Assembly: GCA_031841125.1 (NCBI GenBank)
Contig: JAJSSI010000045.1
Location: 26,949-90,948, forward strand
Length of the DNA: 64,000 nucleotides
Source of the DNA: Acanthococcus lagerstroemiae
Taxonomy: Eukaryota > Arthropoda > Insecta > Hemiptera > Eriococcidae
Direction of reading: 5' to 3'
Part shown: positions 36,600 to 49,473 of the stretch, one piece after another
How the letters are laid out: each line of letters starts with the position of its first letter
Numbering within the stretch: the first letter of the stretch is position 1
Notes under the pieces: model-generated
What the model saw: the letters and a program-made list of their open reading frames with translations, nothing else
Told to the model about the DNA's origin: nothing
Databases searched by the model: none
Made by a program: the position numbers and the translations under genes

Positions 36600-38260
36600 A
36601 AAAAAAAATATTTCGGCGAGATTTTTTCCCCATAATCCTTTTTGATTTACTTCATTTTCGATTAGAACTTTATCCCCTATTTTGTGAGTTTTGGTGTTTA
36701 GTGCATTGTATCATAATCCGCTTTGATTTTTCTTTCGATACCTCAGTTCTTTCCTTTGTGACTTGAATTTGTCTAAGTCTAACCTATAAATTATACTCGT
36801 AGTAGTCGTGCTTAAGGGTACTTGAATTTTGGTATGTTAGTAATCTAATTTGGAATATGAAAATTTATTCTGAATATTTTCATTTGTTTTTTTAATGGCC
36901 TGAATGGGCAGTACCGGCCGTATTGGGAAGTACCAGTAATTTTTTGGGTAGTTGCAAAAAACAACAGTACCTACGTACATAATAATATGTATTTTCAAAA
37001 ATTTATGGATTAAAAAAATGGTTAAAAATCATTAAGGAAAACGAAAGTACAAAAATTGAAATGATAGATATGTACTTGATCCAAGTCAAGGGAAAACGCA
37101 TACAGCTGAGGCGACAGGGCACAATTCCTTTTTTCTTCACCAATATTTCGGATGCCATATTTAAAATTTTGTTATGTGTACCTTTGACTTGAAACCAAAT
37201 TTGTGAGACTTTTAATAAGTTCAATTTTTTTCTTCTTTTAATCTTCAATTTTTCTTCATAATAAATTAAACTAATCGTAAGTCGCAATCGTAGAGATTCT
37301 GAGGGGAAATGGACAAAATTCAAATGCTTCCAGGTTTAAAAATTAAATGCCGTTGCAGATAATTTTACCGAAAAATTAAATCCTGATAGAACAATATTTT
37401 TTATTCTGAATATTTTTATCTGCTCTTTTTAGTGACATTAATGGGCAATACTAAAAATTTTTCTGGTTGTTCCAACAAAAACAAGTGTACATACGTAGGT
37501 TCAAAAGTTCATAAGAAAATAATTAAAAATTAACGAATACAAAAATGAAAACATTTGAAATTAAGCACTTAATAAAGGTCAAGGTTAAACAGTTGAAGCG
37601 AGAGCGCAGAATTTTTTTACTCATTGGTTTCTTCCACTTTTTTTTTTTTTGGGGGGGGGGGATTTTTGTCGTGGATAATTTTATTTGATTATCGAGTCAA
37701 AGGACAAATTTTTCACATAAATCTTATTTTAGTTTTTTTTCCTTTTTTTTTTTTCTTTCTTTACTCAAAGAGAGAAATTAACTACCCTCTTTATATTCGA
37801 CAAAAGGGAGAGATGATTTTGCTACTCATTTTTTCATTTTTCCTTTCTGGGTTATTTTATTTTACCTAGATTACAATTTTATCCTCTATTATGTAAGTTT
37901 AGGTTGTTAGTGCATTTTATCATAATTCTCCTCTGATTTTTCTTTCGATTTTTCAGTTCTTTCCTTTTCAAATTGAATTTGTCCAAGACCATCCTGTAAA
38001 TTACAGTAGTAGTTACGCTGAAGGATATCTGAATTTTGGCGTGTTCGTAATTGAATTTGAAATAAGAGCAGTGGTCTAATACTGGGGCGAATAAATTTCT
38101 ACTCCCTAAAAAAAGGGCCGGGACTTCTCATTCCCATTGCAAATTAAATGGTACGAGGCTCTCAAAATTGTCTATTTTCGTACCTAATGTCAAATAAAAT
38201 ATTGATAAGAACATCGCATCTTCCATCTTCTAAACAAGCAGATTTTTTCGCGTTAAAAAT
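36600..38260 (-). repeat. Inverted pieces of the LTR-retrotransposon-like repeat
   Basis: 36600-36880 and 37860-38070 are minus-strand copies of the integrase-tail block. 36895-37345 is a minus-strand copy of the block at 28473-28890 and 32255-32690. 38000-38260 also matches 31200-31450 in direct orientation. The copies are too decayed to order into one element. Confidence 0.65.
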
Positions 38261-38819
38261 TGTTTTCTATCATTAGTAATAAAGAATAAAGGATGTTTTT
38301 TCCTTTTCTTAATTTTTATTCCGAGATAAACTAATTATTGTTATTCAAGAAAAGAAAGGAATAGTTATATTTTCTTTCCTTTCATAAAAAAGGCTGCAGT
38401 TTTCTTTTTCTCAAAGACAAAAAAATGCAATTTTCTCACTGAGGAACTTGAAAAATCAATTTTCCTCATTTTCCCAAAGAAAAGGAATGGATTCATTTCC
38501 TAGAAGAGAAGAACGAAGTCCATTAAATTTGCGAAATTAAAGCAGTGATAGGTACTCTCAAGGACAGAGAGGCAAGTTCCACTTTCTTCAAGAAAATGAG
38601 TGAAATTCACTTCACTGATGGAAGAGAAACGGTGATTTTCTTATTCTTGCTTAAGGACAGGAATAACAGGTTCTTCTCACGGAGGGGAGAAACCAGACTT
38701 TTCTCTTCTTCTATCCTCCGAATGAACAATTTCTTCTATTTCAAGAGATGAAATAATTTGTTCAGCTTTCTTTCAATAAAACGCCCAAATTCTCCTAATT
38801 CAGGAAAGTTAATATGTTT

Positions 38820-39222
38820 TCATGAATTTCTGAAGCTTGAAGGAATTGAATTTTCGTCCATTCTTCCTTTTAAATCCTGGGCAAAATTTTCTAATTTAGC
38901 GAAGTATTTTATTAAGTGTTTTCTTAGGCTGTCTCCTTCGTCGCAGTAATCAATGAATGCATTAAGTAGCTTAAATTCTTCATTAAATGTTTCTGAGAAT
39001 AAGTTTTCCAAGAATTGGATTTTATGTATACCAATTTTTCTTTATTTTGTTCTATTGAAGATGTATGTGTAGGAAATTTTTTTCGGCGCTTACATTATTT
39101 GAATATTCTGAGCTGTCAGATAATATAATATTAGAGCTGCTCCTCGGATCTGGTCCGGAGAGGTTCTTATTTGGGTTAAATTTTCTCCTATTATAATTTG
39201 AGTCAGACTTGCGGACTTGAGG
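38820..39222 (-). pseudogene. Possible gag-like coding relic, minus strand
   Basis: Two open stretches with protein-like composition lie on the minus strand: 39222-39052, rich in Asn, Ser, Arg and Pro like a nucleocapsid tail, and 39011-38820, starting MENLFSETF. They lie beside the inverted retroelement pieces. No zinc knuckle or protease motif was seen, so the assignment rests on context. Confidence 0.25.
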
Positions 39223-40274
39223 TGGTTCCTGTTTGGGTCACCTAATAGCCCTTAGCTGCTTTCATGATTTCATAATTCAGAGTTGGAGTGGTTTTGTTCT
39301 GAGGTCGCTTAGGAGTCCTTCTCTGTTCTAATAAATTTTTCCAACAAACTTACTATCGTCCGAATCGGAATTGATCATATGAGACATGAACGAGGTTAAT
39401 GTTTGGAATATTTAGGTTGACTTTTTTGGTCCCTCAGTTATAATTTGGTTTATTTCAAATTCATGAGTTTTTAATTTCTGCAAAAACACCTCTCGTTCCT
39501 GTTTGATTTTTTTCTAAGATTTCTTCAAATTTTTCGCGTAAGTTTAACTTATCCCTTATACTGATTCAGGGTTCTCCGAATTTTTTGCGTTTGTACTCGG
39601 TTTTCTGTAATGGCATTTGACTTCGGTAGATTCGGGAGTGGGCGTTTTTCACCATTTTTTGACACTTCGATTTACATTATGTGGCACGTTAGTAATTTTA
39701 GCTCCTGAATTAATATAAGCATCTGATCAGGGTTCAGATTAAGTTAGAATTTCCGTCACGTTCTAACTAGATTTTAAACAGAAAAAATCTGCGTCCCTCT
39801 AACTGCGAATGATAAATTAAGAAGTAGGTACTTGAGTTTTGAAAAGATCACTGACCGGAATTCAGGCGACAAAAAACGCTCGCATCTTCCGACCCAGAAC
39901 TCAGTCAGGCAGGACGATTAATACAATACAGTACATTCGAGCATGATTATTCACCCTGCATTATTGGCAACGCAGCAGGATCTCAACTTGGTCTTAAATC
40001 TCTAGCATATACATATATGTATGTGATCTCACCTTACCCATTTTTACACTGGATCTCACGTTGTACAGAATTAATCATCGAATTTCTTCCCCCAATTTTC
40101 TTACCCCTCTGCGGGTGTAACGATTCAACTTATATTTCGAAGTATTTTGACATGAAATATACTCTGAAATACAAATATTTTAAGGCGGATCTCGGGTTGT
40201 CCACTTTTTATCCGGATCTCGCCTAGGTCAGAAAAGCTCTATATATATATTATGTATGTATGTATGTACACACA
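39223..40274. other. No feature recognised
   Basis: AT-rich sequence with scattered short frames, ending in a TATGTATG microsatellite near 40250. Possible further retroelement debris between 39223 and 39600. Confidence 0.4.
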
Positions 40275-40556
40275 CTATTTTTGTGGCACGAAAATCTCAA
40301 AAACTATTTGATTCAAATTTTGATATATTATGGAGAACTACTCGAAATTGTGCAGTGGAAAGTTTGATGACAATCGGTCGAGCCGTTCATATGAGTTTTC
40401 CTCAATTTAAGGACAATATTTGTGGCACGAAAATCTCAGGAACTATTGAATCAACTGATTCCAAATTTTGGTAGATTATAGAGAAGTACTCAGAGTTGTG
40501 CAGGTAAGAGTTTGATTACAATCGGTCGAGTCATTCATGAGTTTCCTCAATTTAGG
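40275..40556 (+). repeat. Two tandem copies of a ~142-bp repeat
   Basis: The unit begins at GTGGCACGAAAATCTCA and ends with ACAATCGGTCGAG followed by CATGAGTTT. The copies are diverged by point changes and small indels. The type is unknown. Confidence 0.7.
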
Positions 40557-40937
40557 GTCAGAATAAGAAGCGCGAGGCGAATTTTACGTACTCAATGTTT
40601 TACCGACTTTTCGAAGAAAAGGGAGGTATTATTATTTTTTTTAAAATTTAATTGATGCGAACTCTAATTTTGATAGCCGCGTAGTTCTGTTGTATCAGAC
40701 AAACGTTTCGGCCTTACACTTTTCGGTTTCAATTTAATTTATACGAACTCTAATTTTGATAGCTGGGTAGTTTTCTATGTATTTTTTTATAATACTATTC
40801 CTTGTCCAGAGTTGCATTTTTTTAAACGTCAATGGCCTTAAACATTTCGGCCGAATAACCCGAACTAGTGCGAGGAACGAGCGAAGCGACGGCCAAAAAG
40901 TCGGTATTTTTTTTTAGTTGGGCTACGGTCTTTTTAT
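40557..40937. other. Repeat-like stretch without gene
   Basis: The word GAACTCTAATTTTGATAGC occurs twice about 80 bp apart, and a GAGCGAAGCGACGG stretch near 40880 resembles the GC-rich words in the Helitron below. Otherwise nothing. Confidence 0.4.
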
Positions 40938-41548
40938 TTAAAACTTCCGGTGAAGTGACACACGGGCACACGGGTCAGGTATACCTGGGAGGGCATCGTA
41001 AAACACGTCCACCTCTTCTGGAAATTCGCCGACAGCCGTAACAAATGATTCCGTATCGGAATCCGCGTTAGATCTATTATTTACATTATTTATTCTATTT
41101 TCTACGATTTGCTTAAAGAAGTCATTCATCGCAAAATTAATGTCCTGACTCTCTTTTTCTTCTAAGGGTTCAGTATTATATTTTATACACAGGTAAATGA
41201 GCTAAGAGAGAGTCGTAATCTACAATGGTGTTTCCTGATAATTTAAAACCATACTATCAATATACTCGTAATGTCAGACAACTCCTTTTCATCAATGAAA
41301 ACAGGCTGGTCATCTATATTTATACTGACGCCGGATTCAATGGTCTCTTTCACAAAATACGGAGTAGATGGGGTAGTATTTACGAGGGTTTCCTGTTCTT
41401 CCATTAACAACTCCTTTGCAAAATTTCTATGTTCCTTGTCAACCGGCTGAACTTTAGTCATTTCATTCAGAATATCTTCTATTATGGCGTCACTATTTAC
41501 ATCAGCCTTTGGCGGTTCATTTTTATAAATCTCATTCAGAATACTTCT
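40938..41548 (-). CDS. Candidate acidic two-exon reading frame, unknown
   Basis: On the minus strand 41548-41243 is open for 102 codons and repeats ILNE-type words near its start. A second open stretch runs from about 41190 to 40938. A pyrimidine-tract acceptor lies at about 41200 and a GT donor just upstream can join the two in phase across a very short intron. The composition is acidic and protein-like. No Met or domain fixes the start, and no homologue is recognised. Confidence 0.3.
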
Positions 41549-43983
41549 TCATTCTGTTTCAATTTTACGTAGTACGAAATAAAAAAAAATTCCAGAACAA
41601 CCGCTACATTCGATGGCTAAACGAACTATCAAAATGGGGATTTTTCATGTCGCTAATTTCGAACACTGCATTATTTTTCTAATTTTATCCATCCATAAAC
41701 AGAAACAATTATTATAAGCTTACACTCGTATCTTAGTAATGTATATGTGTATACTTGTTTAATGTTATTCATAACAGGTGACCTACGGGTACAGCTCAAA
41801 AACAGATGTAACGGCTGCCCATAGGTCAACCTAAGCCCCGTTGAACAAACAATAAAAGTACTTTTGACGGGGGGGGGGGGGGGGAAGGCAGAAAATTCAA
41901 TAATTTGGGCGGAATGGGTTATTTGTACATGTTTTTTATTTTCACGGATACAATGTCTTTATGCACCTTATTGGAAATGACTCTTCCCCAAAAATTGGAA
42001 CCCGAGAAAGAAATTTCGAAATTCATCAATGAGGGGGGTGGGGCAGGGTGGCCTAAAACTGGAAAGAATGTATCTAAAATGGAAGTGTTATGACCTATCA
42101 TACCATCTAAAAAGGTGTTTTTCGGGACCAGTGAATCCGAATTTCACTTTGTCTTCCCGATTCAGCCAGTTCTACGGCTTCAAACTCCGAAATTTAGACA
42201 CAAAAGTGGTGGCATTCTTAAATTTTTTACTTTATTTTCCCATAATTCATATTTATAAAAATATCATCATGCGCATTATGGCACATCTTCGGAAATACGA
42301 AATGTTGGAGGATACTGCTCCATGTTTATGTACTCCCTCAGAGGCAGTGCGTGTGTATAGAACACGAACGACCCTCCTCGGTGCAGGCCTGTAGCCAGGA
42401 ATTTTTTCAGAGAGTGCCTCTATATATGTCTCTCACATCAATGAAGTCGCCTTGATCTACTACGTTATGATTTTCTGTGAAAACATTCACCTTTTGATCC
42501 ATCGCAGGAATTTTCACGCAGCTTCTCTTTTACAAGAGTTACGAATATTATTCTTAATTATAACTGGGGATCGGTGTACTTTTCATAGTTGTATTAATTT
42601 TAAAGGTTGAAGTAGTAATTTTGTAAACTATTCCGAGTAAGAATCGATAAGTTTCTTTTTTCATTTTTAGTCTCCTCATTATACCAAATGAACTCTTTTA
42701 CAGCTCGTAAATGTTTCTCAGCATTACAATCACTACAGTGGTTTGACTATTCTTATGATTTATCGCATTGTTTTATTATTTTGACCAGAAATCACGTAAC
42801 TTACTAGATGCCTACTAGTTACATTGAAATTAATGAATTCTTTACATTTCAAGAGACTTGCGAGAATATGAAGCGGTCAATTGAAAATTTTTAAAAATTA
42901 GCCGCCCCAATGTTTAGTAGACTCAAACATCTATTATTTAATTTTCGAGGTACATACATAAGATCCGTAGATCACAAAGCCACCCTTACAAAATTATTGC
43001 TTATTTCTAAAAGTACCGTAGTCTGCAGTTCGCGTCTAAATGAATGTGCTACGTCTTATCCTAAAACGATTAGTTATACAACATTTTAACTAATCTGATT
43101 AAGAAGTTGCAGGAAGCTACTTTGTAAGGCAAAACCTTTCTAATGTCACGGCAAACGAAACATAACAAAACATTTGACGCTGCCTGATTTAAACAACGTA
43201 TGGTAAAGGTTATCACGAAACTAGATTAAGTACTTATTTGAAGAACTGTCGGCAGTAAAAATTTATGACAAGCGACGTAGAATACCTTAATTTTGTTTCT
43301 CTATTCTATTATACGTAATATGCAAAACTAAAACCCAGGTGTAGGCTACCCAGAACAGTGACGACTCTTATTGATTTTAACCACCTTCATGCTACGGGAA
43401 CGAAATCAAAATTGTAAATAAGTTTTATATTGCTGAAAAATTGGGCAAAAGAACGTACCTAGGAGATAAAAATTGTGTGACTGTATGCATTCCTTCAAAA
43501 TTTTGGAATTCTTAAATCTTTCTATGCCTCATTCCATGTGAACTCCAGCTCCTGTTTCAATTTTTCATTTCCGTCTTCTTCATATGAAAAAGCTCGGTAC
43601 CTAGCTGATTTCGGTCTGAAATTCGGAATAGTGGCAAAATCAGTTTTAGTCCATCCTATCGACAGAGCTCTTCAATTCTAAATCCCATCGTCTCCAGATA
43701 AATAATCGCTGTTTCAGTCCTGGGTACATTCCAGTTATAATGTTGAATAAGACTATGGACATTCTCTTGGTTCTTCAGCACTTTCATCAAAAACTTACGA
43801 ATAACTGAATAAAAGCTTTGGTCTAATTAACAGTAGGCGTTATATCTATTTTGTATTTTCACCATTTCTCTATGCGCCGATGATAATAATTTTCAAGGTA
43901 TTTTTGGAAATTTCCAAGTCGTTTTTTGTGGTACCAAATTATATATAGTACAGTTCTTCAAGATAGATCATTATCATATTTTA
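41549..43983. other. No feature recognised
   Basis: Contains a G14 run near 41870 and a 121-codon plus-strand frame at 42029-42394 with no recognisable domain. Probably intergenic. Confidence 0.4.
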
Positions 43984-44070
43984 AAATTGAGGACGTATCT
44001 GTAAAAAGGGCGTCCGTTCCATAAGAAATACATTGAACGAACGCCCTTTTTACAGATACGTCCTCAATTT
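43984..44070. repeat. Perfect 30-nt hairpin
   Basis: Arms 43984-44013 and 44041-44070 are exact reverse complements. With one mismatch the pairing extends to 44019/44035, leaving a 15-nt loop. The stem contains AAAAAGGGCGT. No target duplication is obvious. Confidence 0.9.
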
Positions 44071-44765
44071 GTCTTTAGTTTGAATCTTATTGTCATTATA
44101 AAATATAGTCGGCTTCAGTCTCATGGTGATTGATTCAATCTGTTGGTTGTTCAATAGGATGTAATAGGTGCTGCAAGTTTGGTATAAAACTTCACCAAGT
44201 TGGTTCTAGAACACCTTCAGTCATGATGATCGATCAACTATCCCCATATCTACCCAACTGTTTACTGGAAGAAGTTTCTAAATCAATGTCGTAGGAGAGC
44301 AGGCGAATAAAATATCAATGAAAAACTTCTGAGAAATCTGAGATTTACGGAATTCATCAGAAAGTAATACATAACAAAAGTAAAATAAGCACTCGAAGAA
44401 AATAAATTTATTGAGAATAAAAATATAAATAATACTACTTTCAATTGTAACTTCCCTCTCCAACTATGTACATGTACAGCGTGAGAGGGGATACACAAAT
44501 AGTTAAAGTAATAAATAAATAAAAAGTAATAAATTAAAATTTCAAAAACTAATAAAAAAAACTAGACATCAACACACTGAAATCAAAGGCACGAAAACAT
44601 TGGTACAGATAGGAAAAAAAAAAATAAAAGAGAACTGGAAAAAATTGCCTCCGCGTCACGTACGTTAAATTGAATTCCAGCAAACCATCGCTAAGTAGGA
44701 CATCCATCATTGCGGAAAAACTAGCACGTACCCTAAAATTCAAAATTCACATTAATAAGATTCTT
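44071..44765. other. No feature recognised
   Basis: AT-rich sequence with short chance frames only. Confidence 0.4.
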
Positions 44766-44978
44766 TTAGGTCTCTTTCACCTTGGCACCCTCATCAAAGT
44801 AACCATATTCATCCTCAGTTCTCCTTGCCCAGTCGTTTTAGCTCAATTTTGGGTCAAACTCAAAAATATTCTTGGGAATCCAATTTTTACAAAATATGTG
44901 AAGAATGACTCCTTGAGTCACATACTGAAATTTAAACACACCACCCATCCGGGTAAATGTGGTAAGGGACAGGAACTT
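44766..44978 (-). pseudogene. Decayed coding relic with one in-frame stop
   Basis: Read on the minus strand, 71 codons form one frame broken once by TAA, after FEFDPKLS and before NDWARRTEDEYGYFDEG. Codon-like composition on both sides of the stop suggests a real former protein. I do not recognise it. Confidence 0.35.
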
Positions 44979-47900
44979 TCAACAGAAGTGGTTTATCGCT
45001 TATTTTAAAAAGTGGGGTCAAAAAAAGAAAGTAGTGCAGTAAAAAAATTTTCTACTCTCAGTTGTACATAAGATGGAACCATTCAAGAAAGTGTTAGGCT
45101 TTTTTTTAGGCGCTAAAAAGGCAAAATGGAGGGGACAGGCTGGCGAAACTAACAATCCCCATGTTCTTCATATTTCCGGTAGTCGATTATTTAATGGCAT
45201 CTGTTGTAGTGATGAACAGTCCTTAAAACAAAACTGAAATTAGGTTTCTGTGACTTGAGTAAACTTAAGAATAACTTCTTGCTGATTTCTTCCACAAAGT
45301 GGCTACTGCTAGACCGCTGACAATAATAATCATCAAATTAATTGGCTGGATGTTCGCATTAAATGAAAGTCATAATAACAATAAATTTGATTACGACATA
45401 TTCTTCTCCATTTGAATCCTGTACATAAGCTTTAAACTGCCTTCTGTTGTTGCATTATTCACCTGTCGACTCATTTCCTTGATTTATTTGATGACAGCAT
45501 TGAAATTAGCGTATCGAAGTTTATATTTTCTATCAGCTATCCCCTAACCTCTGCACTGTAAATGGTAGCCATGTCATCAGAAAAGGAGGAAACAGCCCCC
45601 CTGGTCTTTTGTTACTATATCATTAACGTACATTAAAAAAAAAACAACTAAAAAGGGTCTAGTACTCTCCTGTGAAAACCACTAATGAGACCCATGAATC
45701 CATGATTTTCCAATTTAGTAGCAGGGTATCATTGACAGATACAGGGCAGTCATTACTCAATTTTGTAAATCAGTTTTCTGTTATTTCTTCAATCTGGTTT
45801 ATCAAAATACCAATTTAATAAGCTGGTTAATATCCATATCAAAACTGTTATTTTTAAGCAGGAATAACAGGATACACTCTGTAACCAAAATTTCAAACAC
45901 TTATGAATAGACAAACAATACAGCTAAAGGTTTAAAATTTGTCATTTCACTTTTTCACTACTCATATAAATCAGAACTGCTGTCTCTAGCCTCGGTGAGG
46001 TCTCATTAAACAGATTCGGCATTCTGAATAAATTTACTTAAATTCTTCTATGTAAAACTCACTTGAAGAACCATAAGCATAGACGAAATACAGCGCAGAA
46101 TGTCTAAAATACAGTAACTTCTATAAGTTCAATTTGTAACATTATATATAAATACCGTCAAAGCAAGAAAAATGAGTAATTCCACTGATTGATATAGTTT
46201 TCTGGTTTCTCTGGCTTTCCTAGGATACTTCATGATAGGAACTGCCACTGCTCTGTGGTATTGAAGCACCTGAGCAGGGCACTAGAATAGGGCACACAAA
46301 CAAATCAGAACAGGGTCTGATGAGTCTTGGCTAGCTCGCTGGAATATTGAGAACTCAGGGAGTGCGAAAGTGCCGCAGAGCTTCAGGATGGAGCGATTTT
46401 TCGTTGAGGTAACTCCCTCTTCCGTTGAATACCTGGTGAAAGAAAGGCAGGCACCACCCAGAACAGAGAATACGCGAGTATTTTTGACTTGCCTTCATTA
46501 ACACGAGGATGATTTCTCGTGTAAGTACAGAATACATCTTATGACCGTCATATCTGAGGCGAACAATTTCAATATCCCACTGAATCACTGCGAAACTGAT
46601 CTGATATAGCAGGATCCTGATGCACCTCGACGCACTGCTGCATTTAAACAGGACAGAGTCATCGGCATACCAACACAGGAGTAACCTTGACATAATAACC
46701 GTATCAGAATTTTCGAAAATTTCCCAAAAATGGTCAATTTGAAAGACCAAGTCACACTGGATTTTTGATTTAAAATTTTATCCAAAGGCAATGCCGGCAC
46801 TCCGGTACGTTTTTGAGAATTTAAGGCCCAAATTGACTACGTGGCATGTGATAGCCACCATGTGCTTGTATCAGAGAAAGTCAAGTCCGAAATATTTGAT
46901 CACAAAAGAAGCAAACTCGAGCTTCAAAGAAGAGCATACGCCAACTAACTCCACTGGTGAAAATTAGTTGGACTCGTCTTCATATTTCCCTTCCCTTGCG
47001 TATATAGGACATGACATGACATAGAACAAGTAATCTAACATGATAACGAAAAGACAAGAAAAGATATGAAAACGAGAGAAAAAGAGGAGACCTCTTGGTC
47101 CCAGTTGGTACCCATACAGCTCCCGCCGGTACCAGAAGGTGCTTTAAGGAAAGGGAGGTTAAGGTACTTTTTAATGAGGATAAACGTTCGAGCGAGGAAT
47201 TAAGCAAGGAGCGAAATGGAAACTTGAAGACAAGTAACCCAATATCCCACAGATCTTTCGGGAAGTCAACATACCACAGCGCTAACAATCACTTTCAAAT
47301 GTAGGTGAACCTAAGAAGAATTCAAAGGTTCAGTTTCAAAGGAGCTGAAAATACTTCTATAGAAATTAATATATCACTAAAGCAGGTGAGTAATAAGTTA
47401 TCATGAGTGAAATGATACTAGTTCATAGCACCATACTTTCCAGATTACATGATATCTGACGTCTCTTTGCAAAAAAAATTACAGAGAGCAGATGTTAACA
47501 GAGACATGATGTGATTAGTGTCGAATTCAGTATGTCTAAAATGCAAAAACTACTTTGTAGAAGTAATCAGCACCCATTCAAAGTCAATAATCAGTACCCA
47601 TCAGCAACGGCTCAAAAACAATATAACTACCAACAAGGAAATGCTTCAAGTTATACCTTTTACTTTCTTGATTGCGTGTATGTTTCGGCACTAAGATAGT
47701 ATAATATGATGTTAGAATTTCAGCTACTAAAGAGAAGCCCATTATGCTCTCTTAATGGCTCTCCCTTCCATGCCTTCTGTGTATCAATTTTCGGGCAATC
47801 CTGTGATGTTACTAGTATTTTGCGGTGAGTTGGTATGCATTCCTTTGGCTTTCTCCACTTTGCATCGGGTCCACTTTAAAAATGCAGATAAGGGATTAAT

Positions 47901-48383
47901 ACAAGTATATAAAGAACAAGAGTTCAAATTACATAATTCCTAAAAAATCTCATACTAACAAATTTCTACTGCGAACTAATACTGCTGTAGATAGTACCTT
48001 GTATATCAACACCCCTTTCTGTACCGGCAGTGTATTTAGGGAAACATAAATAATGAGTAGAATTTTATAATTCCAATTAACTTTACCTACCGAACAATTC
48101 TACAGCTGGTAAGCAATTGAATACCGATTACGAAACAAAATGCAAAGATGAATAAATAATCAAAAACTATCAGCAATGCAACGGGAATTAATAATTCATG
48201 CATTTGTGTTCACGATGATATCAGTGCACCAATTTTATCAGTCCGGCTTGGGAATCTTGCTAGGAATCACTGAAGATCAAGCGTTTCACATGATTTCACG
48301 AACGTTTCAATATTTCAACGATCCTAAAATTGTCTATGTTTATTTATTGATCTGTGACATTTCTACGTTCTTGACGTCATGAG
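44979..48383. other. No gene recognised
   Basis: Long AT-rich stretch with frames up to 131 codons. None carries a domain I trust. 47095-47300 is somewhat purine-rich but has no support as a gene. Confidence 0.4.
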
Positions 48384-48409
48384 TTGTCGACGCTATTAGG
48401 CGTAGCCAA
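48384..48409 (-). repeat. Solitary relative of the palindrome 17-bp unit
   Basis: On the minus strand it contains CGCCTAATAGCGTCGACA, matching the 17-bp unit inside the 53-bp module of the giant palindrome. It lies about 38 kb from it. Confidence 0.6.
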
Positions 48410-48874
48410 CTGATAAGCTGGTTCTCAGGCGGTATTTTGCTTTTTGTATGGCCGGAATATTTTTATTTTTAATAACTGTTTTATGTTCTTATGTATTTTA
48501 ATTATGGATTTCCTGGCTCCCAATTTACAGCAACGCCGAAGTCAACATCAATACACGATAACAATAAATTATTATCAAATAGCAATCACTACAATTTTTC
48601 TTCTCAGTTTCATCATTTTTTCATAACTCAAAAGTGGATCAAATAATCTATTTTCGTTATATGCTCTCTTTTTTCTGTCAGCCAGTCTGCTTCTTTCAAA
48701 TTCTTTCAAATTCCCTACTGAAAGTACAACATTCATTCTATTCCCACATTTCATTATTCCGAGGTTGGCTGCACTACATTTTTTAAGAAATTGCGGCCTC
48801 TTGGTATTGCGGTCTCTTGATTTTGCGGCTACGTGGCATAGTACCCGTATGCCTTTGGGTACTTGACATTGTAG
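48410..48874. other. No feature recognised
   Basis: Includes a 104-codon minus-strand frame (48889-48575) without a known domain. Confidence 0.4.
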
Positions 48875-48995
48875 TTTGTGATCGATCATCAGAAAGATCG
48901 ATCATTTTCCAGTGTGATCAATCATGATCGATCTTACTGGAAAATGATGATCGATCGATCATGATCGATCATGGTTTTTGTGATGATCGACATCA
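48875..48995. repeat. GATCGATCAT-rich cluster with hairpin
   Basis: Many overlapping GATC words. GATCGATCATTTTCCAGT and its inverted partner, a few dozen bases on, can pair into a stem. It looks like a local repeat expansion. Confidence 0.7.
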
Positions 48996-49310
48996 CTACT
49001 CACTAATCACTATCCATCAAGGCCGGGTTTTTGTTTCTTCCATGGAAGTATGGAAGATGGAAATGGAAGTTCCTTAAACGTGGTTAAAACTTTGACTATA
49101 CATACATGGACACCGAACAACGCGATTTAGGGTGAAGCCAACATTGCCCTTTATATCACTATTTTTATCAGTTGTAAATTATAATCATCTTTGTATCATT
49201 CGGTGTAATCCTACATGGAAAATTTCTTACTTTTCATTATTAAAAAAATAAAAACGTTCTGAATTATTTGGATTCGATTTCTCTTTCTTTTAATACAAAA
49301 TATGTGAATG
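48996..49310. other. No feature recognised
   Basis: AT-rich, no frame or repeat. Confidence 0.4.
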
Positions 49311-49473
49311 ATAATTGAATGGCTGGGTGGAAAACGGGCAAATGTAAAAAATCGCCCTCGTTCCAATTATTGTCTGATTGGATTCTACAGTCCTTGTAGA
49401 ATCAAATTCAGACAACAATCGGAGAAAGGGCGATTTTGAAAATCGCCCTTTTTCCATCCAGCCATTCAATTAT
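49311..49473. mobile_element. Foldback MITE-like hairpin, 163 bp
   Basis: The outer arms are ATAATTGAATGGCTGG and its reverse complement. Inside, AATCGCCCT pairs with AGGGCGATT, and TTGTCTGA and GATTCTACA also pair with inverted partners. Almost the whole element folds into one imperfect hairpin around 49391. A TA duplication is possible but cannot be separated from the arms. Confidence 0.7.

Noticed and set aside
46355..46750. 131-aa minus-strand frame containing YADD, suggestive of a reverse transcriptase
   Set aside because: The blocks expected before and after YADD in non-LTR or LTR reverse transcriptases are missing, and the flanks do not look like a polymerase.
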